A stretch of 63,685 bases of DNA, taken from Pedosphaera sp. Its GTDB lineage: Bacteria; Verrucomicrobiota; Verrucomicrobiia; Limisphaerales; SXQI01. The stretch lies in the NCBI GenBank assembly GCA_025359965.1, contig JANYDC010000064.1, positions 1 to 63,685 on the forward strand, given 5' to 3'. A model generated the notes under the pieces. That model ran no database searches. It was not told the origin of the DNA and saw only the letters and a list, made by a program, of their open reading frames with translations. Below are positions 25,699-35,053 of this stretch, piece after piece. Position numbers and translations under genes: made by a program. The stretch's first letter is position 1; every line of letters starts with the position of its first letter.

Positions 25699-26354
25699 AG
25701 GAAAAACAACTCGGGTTGATCAATCCGCAAAGGGGCAAACGATTTCCGGTGGATGGCACACGGCCCCAACCGCGAAAGAGCTTCCAGGTGACGGGGAGTG
25801 CCATAACCTTTGTGATCTTTGAATCCGTACCCCGGATAGACCGCATCGTACTCTTCCATAAGCCGGTCTCTAGTGGTTTTAGCCAGAATGCTTGCTGCGG
25901 CAATGGAGTAGCTCAGCGTATCCCCTTTGATCACCGGAGTTTGGGGCCAACGAGTTGAACTGCGATGATTGCCGTCGACCAAAACGTGCTCCACCCCTGG
26001 ACCGAGCGCCGAAACCGCCTCGTTCATGGCGCAAAAAGTGGCCTGTAGAATATTGATCCGATCCACAAGCTCCGCGTCAATCACAGCCACGGCAGATCGC
26101 ACTCCATTCGTTGAAAGCAATCGTTTGCCCAGTATGTCCCTTACCGTTTCGCTGATCTGCTTGGAATCGTTGATTCCGGCCAAGTCATGAGGCATGCCAT
26201 CCGCGATCCAGTTCACTGGAAACATCACCGCAGCCGCCACCACCGGCCCGGCCAACGGCCCTCGCCCAGCTTCGTCCACTCCGACAATCTCCCTCACGCC
26301 TTGCGCCAAAAGCATGCGTTCAAAACTCCATCGGTCTGGGGTTGAGCTCTTCAA
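25695..26354 (-). CDS. rnhB: Ribonuclease HII
   Basis: Removes ribonucleotides from RNA/DNA hybrids. The 219-aa product has the metal-binding motif 'VGVDEAGRGPLAGPVVAAAV', 'INDSKQIS', 'HVLVDGNH', 'GDTLSYSIAAASILAKTTRDRLM' and 'YGFKDHKGYGTPRHLEAL'. All four acidic catalytic positions appear intact. The gene overlaps the YraN-family gene and is divergent from the next membrane protein gene. Confidence 0.97.
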   Translation of the reverse strand: MKSSTPDRWSFERMLLAQGVREIVGVDEAGRGPLAGPVVAAAVMFPVNWIADGMPHDLAGINDSKQISETVRDILGKRLLSTNGVRSAVAVIDAELVDRINILQATFCAMNEAVSALGPGVEHVLVDGNHRSSTRWPQTPVIKGDTLSYSIAAASILAKTTRDRLMEEYDAVYPGYGFKDHKGYGTPRHLEALSRLGPCAIHRKSFAPLRIDQPELFFL

Positions 26355-26484
26355 TTAGCCCGATCCTGCCAAGAACCACGACCACTGCCAAGCCGTAGCT
26401 GTGGATAATGGCCTGTACGCGCCCGTAAATGTTCACGCACGGCTACCTTGAAAAACGGAGGCAGTCCAGCCATCATGCCTCTGA

Positions 26485-27153
26485 ATGACTGAGGAACAAG
26501 CCGTCAGCGGCCCAAAAAAACGGGGCTGCCTGTACTATGGATGCCTGACAATGATCGTGTTGGCGGTGTTGATGCTGCTGGCCACCTACGTTGGCGTTCG
26601 GTTTGGACTGAAGAAATTTGTTAGCACTTACACTAGTCCATCGCCCGTTTCGTTGGCCTCCGCTCAGCTTTCACCCACACAGTCCAGCAACGTAGTTGAT
26701 CGCATTCGAAATTTTGAGCGAGTTTTAAGTGATCCCTCCGGCCTTCAACCACTGCATTTGACTGGGCAGGAGTTGACTTGGTGGCTTGGCCAACAGCAGG
26801 ATTTCGCCCTTCACAAAGGGACTTTTGTGATCAAGCCACTCAGCAACCAAGTCACGGTCACGACTAGTTTGCCATTGGATTTCATTCGAACGCCCTTGCT
26901 TAAAGGTCGATTCTTTAATGGGGAAGCCAAATTCAGCCTCCTCGTCACCAACTCCCATCTCTACCTCCAAATGAAATCACTGGAAGCCAATGGACGCCAG
27001 CTCCCACAATGGGTGACCGGACGTTTGGAGGTGCAAAACCTCAGTGATTCGGCTGAGAGCAACGAGGTTTGGCGTGCTTTTATCAAGCACATTGATCGAA
27101 TTGAACTTCAAACCGACGAAATCATTTTGCATCCAAAGCGGCCTTCAGACTAA
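26485..27153 (+). CDS. Hypothetical membrane-anchored protein (222 aa)
   Basis: I do not recognise a family. A basic N-terminus with two Cys ('KKRGCLYYGCLTM') leads into one membrane segment ('IVLAVLMLLATYVGVRFGL'). The remaining 170 residues are predicted to be exported and beta-rich, with 'PLHLTGQELTWWLGQQQDF' and 'FFNGEAKFSLLVTNSHLYL'. The pattern (small domain that begins at a single anchor and resembles a lipid- or sterol-binding tube) recalls small exported beta proteins of unknown role in this phylum. It is convergent with the next gene, 9 bases apart. Confidence 0.7.
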   Translation: MTEEQAVSGPKKRGCLYYGCLTMIVLAVLMLLATYVGVRFGLKKFVSTYTSPSPVSLASAQLSPTQSSNVVDRIRNFERVLSDPSGLQPLHLTGQELTWWLGQQQDFALHKGTFVIKPLSNQVTVTTSLPLDFIRTPLLKGRFFNGEAKFSLLVTNSHLYLQMKSLEANGRQLPQWVTGRLEVQNLSDSAESNEVWRAFIKHIDRIELQTDEIILHPKRPSD

Positions 27154-27162
27154 TCATGCGAC

Positions 27163-28272
27163 TCAGACTCTGATGAAAAGCTTCCGTTGATAAAGGAATC
27201 GAACAAACAAAAAGACCAAGGTCAAAACGGTTAATGAGACCAGCAAATGACTGAAGCCTGGAGCGATGAGCCGATCAAGCCACTCTCCAACTTCTCCACC
27301 GAAAAATCCATTTCCAAGCTTGGCAAAATTGAAGAAGGAATGGACGAAGTAAATGGTGATGGCGTTCATGCCAATCCAAACAAACGGGGTACACCAACGG
27401 TTGTAACCCTTCACATCGATTATGTGGTAGAAAAAAGCGAGTAAAATGGCGCCGACGCCTGAGGTCACCAGGACAAATGTTGAAGTCCAAAGCTTTTTGA
27501 TGATGGGAAACTGGAGGCTCCAAAGGAAACCAAGAGCGATCAGTGCCACTCCGCCCATAACAAGAAAGCTAACTTTCCTTTTTCCATCCAGATCTTTCCG
27601 CATCAGTAATGTCCCGGCAAACACACCCAACAAACACTGAGCAATGGCTGGAAGAGTGCTCAACATCCCTTCGGGATCATGGTCACCATCCCACCTAAAT
27701 CCAGGCAGATACATCTTATCGAGGTAATTGGTCAGGTTCATCCCTTCGGCGTAATTGCCTGCGCCCGCTCCCGGAATGGGCACAAAAGTCAGCAATGCCC
27801 AATAGCCGATGAGAGTACTGGCACAAACCACCACCCGGCCCTTGGTCTTAAGCCAGATGATGCAGAGCCCCGCGCCCATCGAACAAATGGCCAGTCGTTG
27901 GAGGACGCCCAGCCAACGCAACTTTGAAACGCCTCCATAATAAAGAAACCCAAGGAAAAAAAGTATTAGCCCGCGACGCAGCACTTTCATTGTCGCACCC
28001 ATTTTCCCATCCTGCTCAACTGATTTCCGCAGGGAAAAGACTTGAGAGACGCCGATGATGAATGTGAAAAGAGGAAAAATGAAATCGTAGAAGTGCAGGC
28101 CCACCCATGCGGCGTGGTCCAGCGACTTGGCCAAATGTGTGCCTGTCACCACCGAAAGCGCCTCAAAAACCTCCTCCATTCCAACGATCCAAAACATGTC
28201 AAAGCCGCGCAGGGCATCGAGGGAAAGAAGTCGGCCGGTGGGCTGGGCAGGCGCGTTGACTTGGGATTCCAT
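27163..28272 (-). CDS. HGSNAT/NagX-like membrane acyltransferase (DUF5009-type)
   Basis: 369 aa from ATG 28272 (a TTG two codons earlier also keeps the frame). About ten membrane segments are visible. 'RLLSLDALRGFDMFWIVG' near the start and 'HFYDFIFPLFTFIIGV' are hallmarks of the heparan-alpha-glucosaminide N-acetyltransferase-like family, as are 'LGVLQRLAICSMGAG' and 'DPEGMLSTLPAIAQCLLGV'. In bacteria these proteins are linked to sugar or cell-wall acetylation; substrate cannot be told here. The catalytic His in the first periplasmic loop of the human enzyme is not clearly identifiable. Confidence 0.85.
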   Translation of the reverse strand: MESQVNAPAQPTGRLLSLDALRGFDMFWIVGMEEVFEALSVVTGTHLAKSLDHAAWVGLHFYDFIFPLFTFIIGVSQVFSLRKSVEQDGKMGATMKVLRRGLILFFLGFLYYGGVSKLRWLGVLQRLAICSMGAGLCIIWLKTKGRVVVCASTLIGYWALLTFVPIPGAGAGNYAEGMNLTNYLDKMYLPGFRWDGDHDPEGMLSTLPAIAQCLLGVFAGTLLMRKDLDGKRKVSFLVMGGVALIALGFLWSLQFPIIKKLWTSTFVLVTSGVGAILLAFFYHIIDVKGYNRWCTPFVWIGMNAITIYFVHSFFNFAKLGNGFFGGEVGEWLDRLIAPGFSHLLVSLTVLTLVFLFVRFLYQRKLFIRV

Positions 28273-28779
28273 ACGCAAAAGCTAAGCAATTCGCATGAAA
28301 TGCAAAAGACAAAATTCTGGAGTTTCCGGAGACAGGTCCTGATGGCAGTCCTAGCTGTGCCTCAGTCCCCCCTAATCGGAGCCGGCTGGACGGTGCAGAT
28401 ACAGTGAACAACAAGGAGACAAGTTGCGTTTGATCCAACCATGGGTTTTCAAAGCCAGCAATGGCTGCTTAGTCCCCATGTGGAAATTTGGGAATAAAAC
28501 GTAAACACTCCTTGATCATGCCATCCCGAGGAGGATATGTTTTTGCGCCGTCCATTTCAATCACGGCCATTTTGAATTGAGACCGGTCATGTTAACGGAG
28601 TTGGAGATTCTGTTTCCAGCCCAGAGCTTAATAAACATAGCAAAGTTCATGGGTTCGCTCCTTCGAAGGTCAGCTCCAGTTTTGAAGATCCTAGCCTATC
28701 GTTCACGGCCGCAATGCAGCGACTCACCACAACAATCCATGCTCTCATCGTTCACGACCAAATGGTCGGCAATTAAGCC
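28273..28779. other. 507-base gap without an identified gene
   Basis: I see no convincing coding frame, strong hairpin with T-run or tRNA here. Short frames on both strands lack ribosome binding sites and protein-like composition. The region separates two divergent membrane protein genes, so it presumably carries promoters for both. Confidence 0.5.
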
Positions 28780-29922
28780 GTGAAACACCGCCTTGCCAAT
28801 CTTGATTTGCTGAGGGGACTTGCCGCAATACTGGTATGCGCCAGTCACCTCCGGGCGTTTATGATGGTTGATTTTGGCCAAGTTGGCTCCCCTGGCATTT
28901 TTGATCGCTTGTTTTATTTTGCCACGGGTCTAGGGCATCAATCAGTCGTGGTGTTTTTCGTCCTGAGCGGATACCTCGTGGGTGGAAGTGTCTTGGCTGC
29001 ATACCAATCTGACCGTTGGTCATGGAAGCAATATGCATCTCGAAGAATGTCCCGCCTTTGGATGGTGTTGTTACCAACCTTGGTATTTACGTTGGCAGTG
29101 GACAGTCTGGGTCGTCACTTCGGGTACTCGGGATATGAAGGCGTCTTTTACTCGACCTATAATTCCGGTCCAAGTCTTCAGTCCCCGGCAGACCTCCGGG
29201 CGACCACGTTCGTAGCCAACGCTTTCTTTTTGCAAACCATCTTCGTCGATTGTCTGGGCACAAACGGGCCACTGTGGAGCTTGGCGAACGAATTTTGGTA
29301 CTATGTGCTGTTTCCTTTGCTCTGTGGCGTTTGGTTTATTCGTAAATGGTCGGTTCGCTTTCTTTTTTCGCTGCTGGCCCTGGCAATAATTTGCGCACTG
29401 CCAGGTAAAATAACCTTGCTTGGCAGCATCTGGTTGCTCGGAGTTGTGGCATTTGGGTTGGGGCGCATTGAAAGAGTCAGAAGGATTTGCAGCCATCCGG
29501 CGTGGCTCATCCTTGCAGGCATTTTGTCTCTTGGCTGTTTGGCGGCCAGCAAGACAAAATCGATCTTTGGAACCGATTTGGGCCTGGGAATCGCTTTCAC
29601 TATGTGGGTTGTCGGTTTGGCGGCAAGCGATCATCATATCCTGTGGCTTAAGAAAATCGCAGCCGGGTTATCGGAAATATCTTACACCCTCTATTTGGTT
29701 CACTTCCCGATGATGGCATTTTTCTTTTTCGGTTTTTTCAATGGAAAACGATTATCCCCAAATGCGGCAACCTACCTCGGGTTTGCAGGACTACTTATCG
29801 GGACCGTAGCGTTTGCCATCGTCATGTGGTGGTGCTTTGAACGTAACACGGACCGCACCAGAAAACAGATTGAGGCATGGCTCTCCGACAAGAAAACAGC
29901 AGTCGTGACGCCATCAAATTGA
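28780..29922 (+). CDS. Acyltransferase 3 family (OafA-like) membrane protein
   Basis: 380 aa, starting at GTG 28780 ('MKHRLANLDLLRGLAAILV'). Typical features are 'LDLLRGLAAILVCASHLRAF' with the catalytic-type His, 'VVVFFVLSGYLVG', 'RRMSRLWMVLLPTLVF', 'GPLWSLANEFWYYVLFP' and 'EISYTLYLVHFPMM'. About ten membrane segments. These enzymes O-acylate surface polysaccharides, lipids or peptidoglycan; the acceptor is not inferable from context. Upstream of aroC by 110 bases. Confidence 0.93.
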   Translation: MKHRLANLDLLRGLAAILVCASHLRAFMMVDFGQVGSPGIFDRLFYFATGLGHQSVVVFFVLSGYLVGGSVLAAYQSDRWSWKQYASRRMSRLWMVLLPTLVFTLAVDSLGRHFGYSGYEGVFYSTYNSGPSLQSPADLRATTFVANAFFLQTIFVDCLGTNGPLWSLANEFWYYVLFPLLCGVWFIRKWSVRFLFSLLALAIICALPGKITLLGSIWLLGVVAFGLGRIERVRRICSHPAWLILAGILSLGCLAASKTKSIFGTDLGLGIAFTMWVVGLAASDHHILWLKKIAAGLSEISYTLYLVHFPMMAFFFFGFFNGKRLSPNAATYLGFAGLLIGTVAFAIVMWWCFERNTDRTRKQIEAWLSDKKTAVVTPSN

Positions 29923-30032
29923 CGCGCAACGACACGCTGATGGAAACCCACTCTGAACAGCAGTAGCTGCGTGAGCGTAAGGATGCTGAAGGGGCGTTTG
30001 ACCCAGTCGCGGGTTTTCAGCAGTATGTGTCC

Positions 30033-31112
30033 ATGTCGAATTCGTTTGGTCAGGTTTTCCGTATTACCACATGGGGTGAGTCCCACGGGGGAGGAGTGGG
30101 CGTGGTGGTGGATGGCTGCCCTCCACGATTAAGCCTCAGCGAGGCCGATATTCAACCGGACCTTGATCGCCGCCGCCCCGGCCAGTCCAAAATTGTCACT
30201 CCCCGCAAGGAGAGTGATACAGTGACAATTCTATCAGGTGTCTTTGAGGGGAAAACGCTGGGGACCCCCATCTCGATGATGGTGAAGAACGAAGACCAAC
30301 GCTCGGAGGCCTATGCCGAGATGGCCACCAAATTTCGCCCTTCCCACGCCGATTATACCTATGTGGCCAAGTATGGCATTCGCAATTGGGCTGGCGGCGG
30401 ACGGACGAGCGCACGGGAAACGATTGGTCGTGTGGCGGGTGGTGCGATCGCGCGCAAGTTGCTCCGAGAGCTTTATGGAGTTGAAGTGCTCGCATACGTG
30501 AAACAAGTGCAACGGATCCAAGCCGAGGTAGACCGCGATCAAGTGACGTCGGCACAGGTCGAATCCAACATTGTGCGTTGCCCGGACAGTGGGACCGCCG
30601 AGAAAATGATCGAGCTAATAGAGGACACTCGCTCCAAAGGCGATAGCGTGGGTGGAATTGTTGAGTGCGTGATTCGCGGGGTTTCAGCGGGCTGGGGCGA
30701 GCCGGTTTTTGATCGTCTTGAAGCGGATTTGGGGAAAGCCATGCTAAGCCTCCCGGCCTCGCGCGGTTTTGATTTTGGCTCCGGCTTCGACAGCATTCTA
30801 ATGACAGGGATGCAGCACAACGACGCCATCCGAGCAAAGGATAAGCACGTCCATACCACCACCAACCGTTCCGGCGGTATTGTGGGCGGAATCTCCAATG
30901 GCGAAACCATCTATTTCCGCGTTCCCTTCAAACCTGTTGCGACGGTCATGCATGAGCAGGACACGATCAACACCGATTTTGAGAATACCACCTTGAAGGG
31001 ACGGGGACGCCATGACCCATGCGTTCTTCCCCGCGCTGTGCCGATGGTGGAAGCCATGGCGGCGCTGGTGCTTATCGATCACGCCCTGCGACACAAAGCT
31101 CAGTGCGGCTAA
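30033..31112 (+). CDS. aroC: Chorismate synthase
   Basis: Last step of the shikimate pathway, converting EPSP to chorismate with reduced FMN. The 359-aa protein contains '[19 protein letters not shown]', '[16 protein letters not shown]', '[26 protein letters not shown]', '[15 protein letters not shown]', '[20 protein letters not shown]' and '[17 protein letters not shown]' (split here only for reading). The catalytic His residues are in 'ESHG' and 'GRHDPC'. ATG 30033 is chosen over the GTG two codons earlier. Cotranscription with the downstream glycosyltransferase is possible. Confidence 0.97.
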   Translation: MSNSFGQVFRITTWGESHGGGVGVVVDGCPPRLSLSEADIQPDLDRRRPGQSKIVTPRKESDTVTILSGVFEGKTLGTPISMMVKNEDQRSEAYAEMATKFRPSHADYTYVAKYGIRNWAGGGRTSARETIGRVAGGAIARKLLRELYGVEVLAYVKQVQRIQAEVDRDQVTSAQVESNIVRCPDSGTAEKMIELIEDTRSKGDSVGGIVECVIRGVSAGWGEPVFDRLEADLGKAMLSLPASRGFDFGSGFDSILMTGMQHNDAIRAKDKHVHTTTNRSGGIVGGISNGETIYFRVPFKPVATVMHEQDTINTDFENTTLKGRGRHDPCVLPRAVPMVEAMAALVLIDHALRHKAQCG

Positions 31113-31181
31113 AACAGGAAAGGCTTGCTGCGGGCTTGTCAGACGCTGGTTGGCTGAAGCATTCTTAACCAATTGGATTCT

Positions 31182-31937
31182 ATGCAACCAGAAACCCTTG
31201 TGATCGTGCCGACCTACAACGAGAGGGAAAATCTCCCGAACGTGATCGACCGCGTCATGAAGGTGCCAGTGACTTTGGATATCCTCATCGTGGATGACAG
31301 CTCGCCCGATGGAACAGGAGAGATGGCCGACGTGTACGCGGCAAATAATCCACGAATTCATGTTCTGCACCGCAATGAAAAAAACGGTTTAGGGCGGGCT
31401 TACTGCGCAGGATTCGAGTGGGCGCTGGCGCGGGGCTATGAGTTCATTTTCGAGATGGACGGCGATCTTTCACATAATCCGGATGATATTCCAGCGTTTC
31501 TGTCGGCTGCAGCCACAGCAGATCTAGTAGTTGGATCAAGATACAGCAATGGAATCAGAGTCATCAATTGGCCATTGAACCGACTAATGCTCAGTCTTGC
31601 GGCAGCGAAGTATGTCAAAACCATCACAGGCATGCGGATCACCGATCCCACAGGTGGGTACAAATGTTTTCGCCGAAGCGCGCTGCAATCTATTGATCTC
31701 AAAAAAATTGGATCCAATGGTTACAGTTTTCAAATTGAATTGACCCACAAAATTTGGCGGCAGGGATTGAAGGTGGCGGAAGTTCCGATTGTGTTCACGG
31801 ACCGGTTTCACGGACGATCCAAGATGTCGGGCCGGATTGTGCGGGAGGCTTTGACGATGGTCTGGAAGTTGTGGGCGCAGAACGGTTTTCGGCGAAAACC
31901 TCGAAATGTTGGAATTAAAGAAAAGGATTCCAAGTAG
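31182..31937 (+). CDS. Polyprenol-phosphate mannosyltransferase-like GT2 glycosyltransferase
   Basis: 251 aa. The GT-A fold signatures are 'IVPTYNERENLPNVI', 'ILIVDDSSPDGTGE', 'GLGRAYCAGFEWAL' and the DxD-containing 'FEMDGDLSHNPDDIP', followed by 'GSRYSNG', 'DPTGGYKCFRRSAL' and 'GYSFQIELTHKIW'. This is the pattern of dolichol/polyprenol-phosphate mannose synthases that load a sugar on a lipid carrier. There is no C-terminal membrane domain, as in the soluble DPM1 type. ATG 31182 is preferred to the upstream TTG. It sits 5 bases before mgtE. Confidence 0.92.
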   Translation: MQPETLVIVPTYNERENLPNVIDRVMKVPVTLDILIVDDSSPDGTGEMADVYAANNPRIHVLHRNEKNGLGRAYCAGFEWALARGYEFIFEMDGDLSHNPDDIPAFLSAAATADLVVGSRYSNGIRVINWPLNRLMLSLAAAKYVKTITGMRITDPTGGYKCFRRSALQSIDLKKIGSNGYSFQIELTHKIWRQGLKVAEVPIVFTDRFHGRSKMSGRIVREALTMVWKLWAQNGFRRKPRNVGIKEKDSK

Positions 31938-31942
31938 GAGCC

Positions 31943-33322
31943 ATGCTGGGAAACCTCATTTTACCTGAAATCAAGGAATTGATTGCGAGCCGCGAGTTTA
32001 ACCAACTGCGGACGATTCTTGAGGAATTCCAGCCCTACGAAATCGCTGATATCCTTAGTGATTTTCCCGCTGCGGATCAAGCTGTCCTGCTGCGGATCAT
32101 CCATCGGGAACTCGCAGCATCAGTTTTTGAATACCTGCCGGTGGATAACCAGAAACTGGTTCTCCAAGCGTTAGGGAACGAGGAGGTGGCAAGCATCCTG
32201 AACGAGCTGTCTGCAGATGACCGCACCGCGCTGCTTGAGGAAATGCCGGCTGCAATCACACAGAAGCTTCTCAATTTACTTTCACCCGAGGAACGAAAAA
32301 TTGCTCGGTCCCTTCTGGGCTATCCCAAGAACTCGATTGGCCGCCGGATGACTCCGGACTATACAGCCATTAAAGACGCATGGACCGTTGGCCAGACATT
32401 GGAATTTTTACGTGCGGGGCCCCATAACGCCGAAACATTGAACCAGCTATTTGTGGTCAGCGAACATGGGCACCTTATCGCCCGGGTGCGGTTGCGGAAT
32501 CTGGTGGTTGAACCCACCGAAAAACCGGTAAGCGATCTGCTCGAGGAAAACACTTTCTCACTCAAAGCCTCTGACGACCAAGAGACGGCAATCACTGCTT
32601 TTGAAAAATATGATGTGACCATGCTGCCGGTGACGGACACGCAGGGGGTGATGCTGGGGGTCGTCACAGTGGATGACGTTTTGGATTTGGTGGAAAAGGA
32701 GACCACTGAGGACATTCAAAAAATGGGCGGTATGGAGGCCTTGGATGCCCCCTACCTAAAGATCCAACTATTCCGCATGATCAAAAAACGTGCCGGCTGG
32801 CTTGCCGTGCTGTTTTTGGGTGAAATGCTAACGGCGACTGCCATGGGTTTTTTCGAGGAAGAAATCGCCAAGGCTGTGGTTCTTGCGCTTTTCGTTCCTT
32901 TGATCATTTCTTCAGGTGGAAATTCCGGATCACAAGCCACATCCCTCATTATTCGCGCCATGGCGGTGGGCGATGTGAAATTGCGCGATTGGTGGAAAGT
33001 TTTGATCCGCGAGTTAATTGCGGGGCTTTGCCTGGGAGGAGTGCTTGCCGCAATCGCCATGATGCGCATTCTGCTTTGGCCAACCCGGGAAAAGCTCTAT
33101 GGACCACACTACGTTCTCGTGGCGGCGACAGTGGCGTGCAGCCTGATTGGAGTGGTACTTTTCGGTTCAATCATGGGAGCCATGCTGCCATTCGTGCTCC
33201 GCAGGCTTGGCTTTGACCCAGCGGTTTCATCCGCACCGCTCGTGGCCACCTTGGTGGATGTGACCGGATTAATCATCTATTTCAGTGTGGCGTACCAGAT
33301 CCTCCATGGCACCGTGCTGTGA
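31943..33322 (+). CDS. mgtE: Magnesium transporter MgtE
   Basis: 459-aa Mg2+ channel. It has an N-terminal superhelical domain (about 1-125, 'LLEEMPAAITQKLLNLL'), two CBS domains (about 130-250, with 'RRMTPDY' and 'VVTVDDVLDLVEKE') and a five-helix membrane domain. The pore-helix signature 'FVPLIISSGGNSGSQATSLIIRAMA' region (about 318-342) is intact. The CBS and N domains normally sense internal Mg2+ to gate the pore. It is convergent with the Rieske gene, 3 bases apart, with no room for a separate terminator. Confidence 0.96.
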   Translation: MLGNLILPEIKELIASREFNQLRTILEEFQPYEIADILSDFPAADQAVLLRIIHRELAASVFEYLPVDNQKLVLQALGNEEVASILNELSADDRTALLEEMPAAITQKLLNLLSPEERKIARSLLGYPKNSIGRRMTPDYTAIKDAWTVGQTLEFLRAGPHNAETLNQLFVVSEHGHLIARVRLRNLVVEPTEKPVSDLLEENTFSLKASDDQETAITAFEKYDVTMLPVTDTQGVMLGVVTVDDVLDLVEKETTEDIQKMGGMEALDAPYLKIQLFRMIKKRAGWLAVLFLGEMLTATAMGFFEEEIAKAVVLALFVPLIISSGGNSGSQATSLIIRAMAVGDVKLRDWWKVLIRELIAGLCLGGVLAAIAMMRILLWPTREKLYGPHYVLVAATVACSLIGVVLFGSIMGAMLPFVLRRLGFDPAVSSAPLVATLVDVTGLIIYFSVAYQILHGTVL

Positions 33323-33325
33323 GTT

Positions 33326-34114
33326 TCACACTTCGGTTACTACTATGGCCACTTGGAAAACGCCGTCTTTGAGAGGTGCATCCACATAGACAACAAGAAC
33401 ATCATCGATCCCCCCCACTGAGTCGGAGTCAGCTGCGCCGGCGTCGGTGATGGAATGCGGCACTACTTCCGCATCCTCCTGTCCAAAAGGTTTAAACCGG
33501 ACTTCATAAGTCATGCCGGAGAAGGAGCTGAACGAAATCTTGAGTCGCTTTAAGCCTTCAGAAATGGCTAGTGGGATGGCGTCAAACCGCAGGATCACTC
33601 CATCAATCGAGCCTGGCAGGATAACGGCTAGGACGCCATCCGGCTCAACCAGCAAGTCATAGGTCGGAAGATTTGCCATCGCCGGGGTTCTGAGTCGTTT
33701 GCCAACGGCACTGAAGCGGGAGCCGTGACAGGGGCAAACGTGAATACCACTGGCGAGAATATCGATGATGCAACCCTCATGTGTGCATTCAGCAGCGAGA
33801 GCCACATAATTTGGAGCGGATGTTGGGCGGTTGACGAAGAAGGTTGGAAAAATTCCAGCGGCCTGAGTGCGCTCAATGCCATCCTGAAAATAAGAGGTTA
33901 TGGAACTCCCTCCGAATCGAACGGAGCCCCCGGCTGAATCTAAAGCTGGGAAATCAGCAAGACGAAACCGAAAAACAGCGTCAGGCTCCGTTGCAGCAGC
34001 CGTTACCTCGGCGGCCATCGGCGAAGTCCAACGCTGGCCAGCCACCCAGGAGACGCAAGTGCTCCAAAGTAATACTTTTACGCAATCGCGTCGTGAAATC
34101 CTGTGGAAATCCAT
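33326..34114 (-). CDS. Tat-exported Rieske [2Fe-2S] protein
   Basis: 262 aa starting at ATG 34114. The N-terminus 'MDFHRISRRDCVKVLLWS' has a Tat-type twin-arginine motif (SRRDCVK) before a hydrophobic stretch. The cluster ligands are in 'CTHEGC' and 'CPCHGSRF', the normal C-x-H...C-x-x-H pair, followed by the expected Pro loop 'TPAMANLPTYDLLV'. About 90 further residues form an extra beta-rich C-terminal domain ('RLKISFSSFSGMTYEVRF', 'DDVLVVYVDAPLKDGV') not usual in small Rieske proteins. No cytochrome b gene adjoins it, so its redox partner is unknown. The longer frame upstream of 34114 has no supporting features. Confidence 0.88.
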   Translation of the reverse strand: MDFHRISRRDCVKVLLWSTCVSWVAGQRWTSPMAAEVTAAATEPDAVFRFRLADFPALDSAGGSVRFGGSSITSYFQDGIERTQAAGIFPTFFVNRPTSAPNYVALAAECTHEGCIIDILASGIHVCPCHGSRFSAVGKRLRTPAMANLPTYDLLVEPDGVLAVILPGSIDGVILRFDAIPLAISEGLKRLKISFSSFSGMTYEVRFKPFGQEDAEVVPHSITDAGAADSDSVGGIDDVLVVYVDAPLKDGVFQVAIVVTEV

Positions 34115-34208
34115 GTTCAAAATCCTAACATGGCAATCGGCAGAAAGAAAATGGGCTAAAGCGGGGGTTGAACAACTTCCACCCAACCGACAAGACGAAC
34201 ACTCGACT

Positions 34209-34919
34209 TCACCATTCGAGACTGGAGACGATACGGTACAAGCCAGCTCCAAATCCGATAATTACCGCCAAAAACACGCAGGCAGTGATCCAAATTTGTG
34301 CTTGGCTTGCAGTATGGAGGATCCGGTAGCTTTCCGCCTTTGCATCAAGGATGTTGCCGTTCCACAATTCCGCGCCCGCCTGATCGTACAACGTATATTT
34401 TGGCAAAAGCTTCTGAGCTAAAAAATTCGACGCTTGCTCCGGGTTTTTCTGCAAAAGTACAAAGCATTCCTTGCGTGCCTCGGAATATTCCGCTCTTGTG
34501 AATTTGAATTTTTCCAAAAGCACTCTCTGGGACTCTTCCAAAGGCAATGCATCCAATTTATCGAGGTACTCGTTCATGGATGCTGTGATGGCCGGAATTT
34601 TTTCCAAATGCGATCTGCGTTCTGCATCAGTGCTGGAATGAACGGCAAGTATGGTCTGAATAAATCCGTCAGCAAGACGGTCATTGGCAGAACCCATGTA
34701 GCCGATTCTGGTTAGGGTCGCGCCAGAAAGATTGGACGCCATTTGCTTAACATGCCCGGTTACGAAAAACGCGCCAAATGCCACCAGAAAAATTACGACT
34801 ATCAAAACAGACATGAACCCGAGTCGTTTTTGACGACTAACCTTAGCAGGAGAACGAGCGGTCTGCGAAATACCACCCGCATGGCCTGTAGGATTTGGCG
34901 CTGGATGAATTGAAGTCAT
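34209..34919 (-). CDS. Orphan 4HB-type sensor membrane protein without output domain
   Basis: 236 aa with a first membrane segment ('MSVLIVVIFLVAFGAFFV', about 36-53), a periplasmic helical domain of about 150 residues resembling the four-helix-bundle ligand-binding domain of chemoreceptors ('NEYLDKLDALPLEESQRVLLEKF', 'YDQAGAELWNGNILDAKAESY'), and a second membrane segment ('IWITACVFLAVIIGFGAGLY'). It stops six residues later, before any HAMP, kinase or methyl-accepting domain. It may act through a partner or be a truncated receptor. Its gene is upstream of the Rieske gene on the same strand, with 94 bases between. Confidence 0.75.
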   Translation of the reverse strand: MTSIHPAPNPTGHAGGISQTARSPAKVSRQKRLGFMSVLIVVIFLVAFGAFFVTGHVKQMASNLSGATLTRIGYMGSANDRLADGFIQTILAVHSSTDAERRSHLEKIPAITASMNEYLDKLDALPLEESQRVLLEKFKFTRAEYSEARKECFVLLQKNPEQASNFLAQKLLPKYTLYDQAGAELWNGNILDAKAESYRILHTASQAQIWITACVFLAVIIGFGAGLYRIVSSLEW

Positions 34920-35053
34920 TGGATCAGTTTATTTTTATCGTCAATTTTAATTAAATCAAACACCGCAAATTCGATGTTATTTAACACGCTTGTGTTCTTT
35001 TCCGCCATCAAATAAGCCACACAAACCTGCAAATTTGGGGGACAGGCATTGCC

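Noticed and set aside
28577..28783. 68-codon frame upstream of the acyltransferase gene
   Set aside because: No ribosome binding site, overlaps the start of the real gene and does not look like protein.
33895..33970. tRNA-like T-arm sequence
   Set aside because: A GAATCGAAC stretch resembles a T-loop but no cloverleaf folds around it, and it lies inside the Rieske gene.
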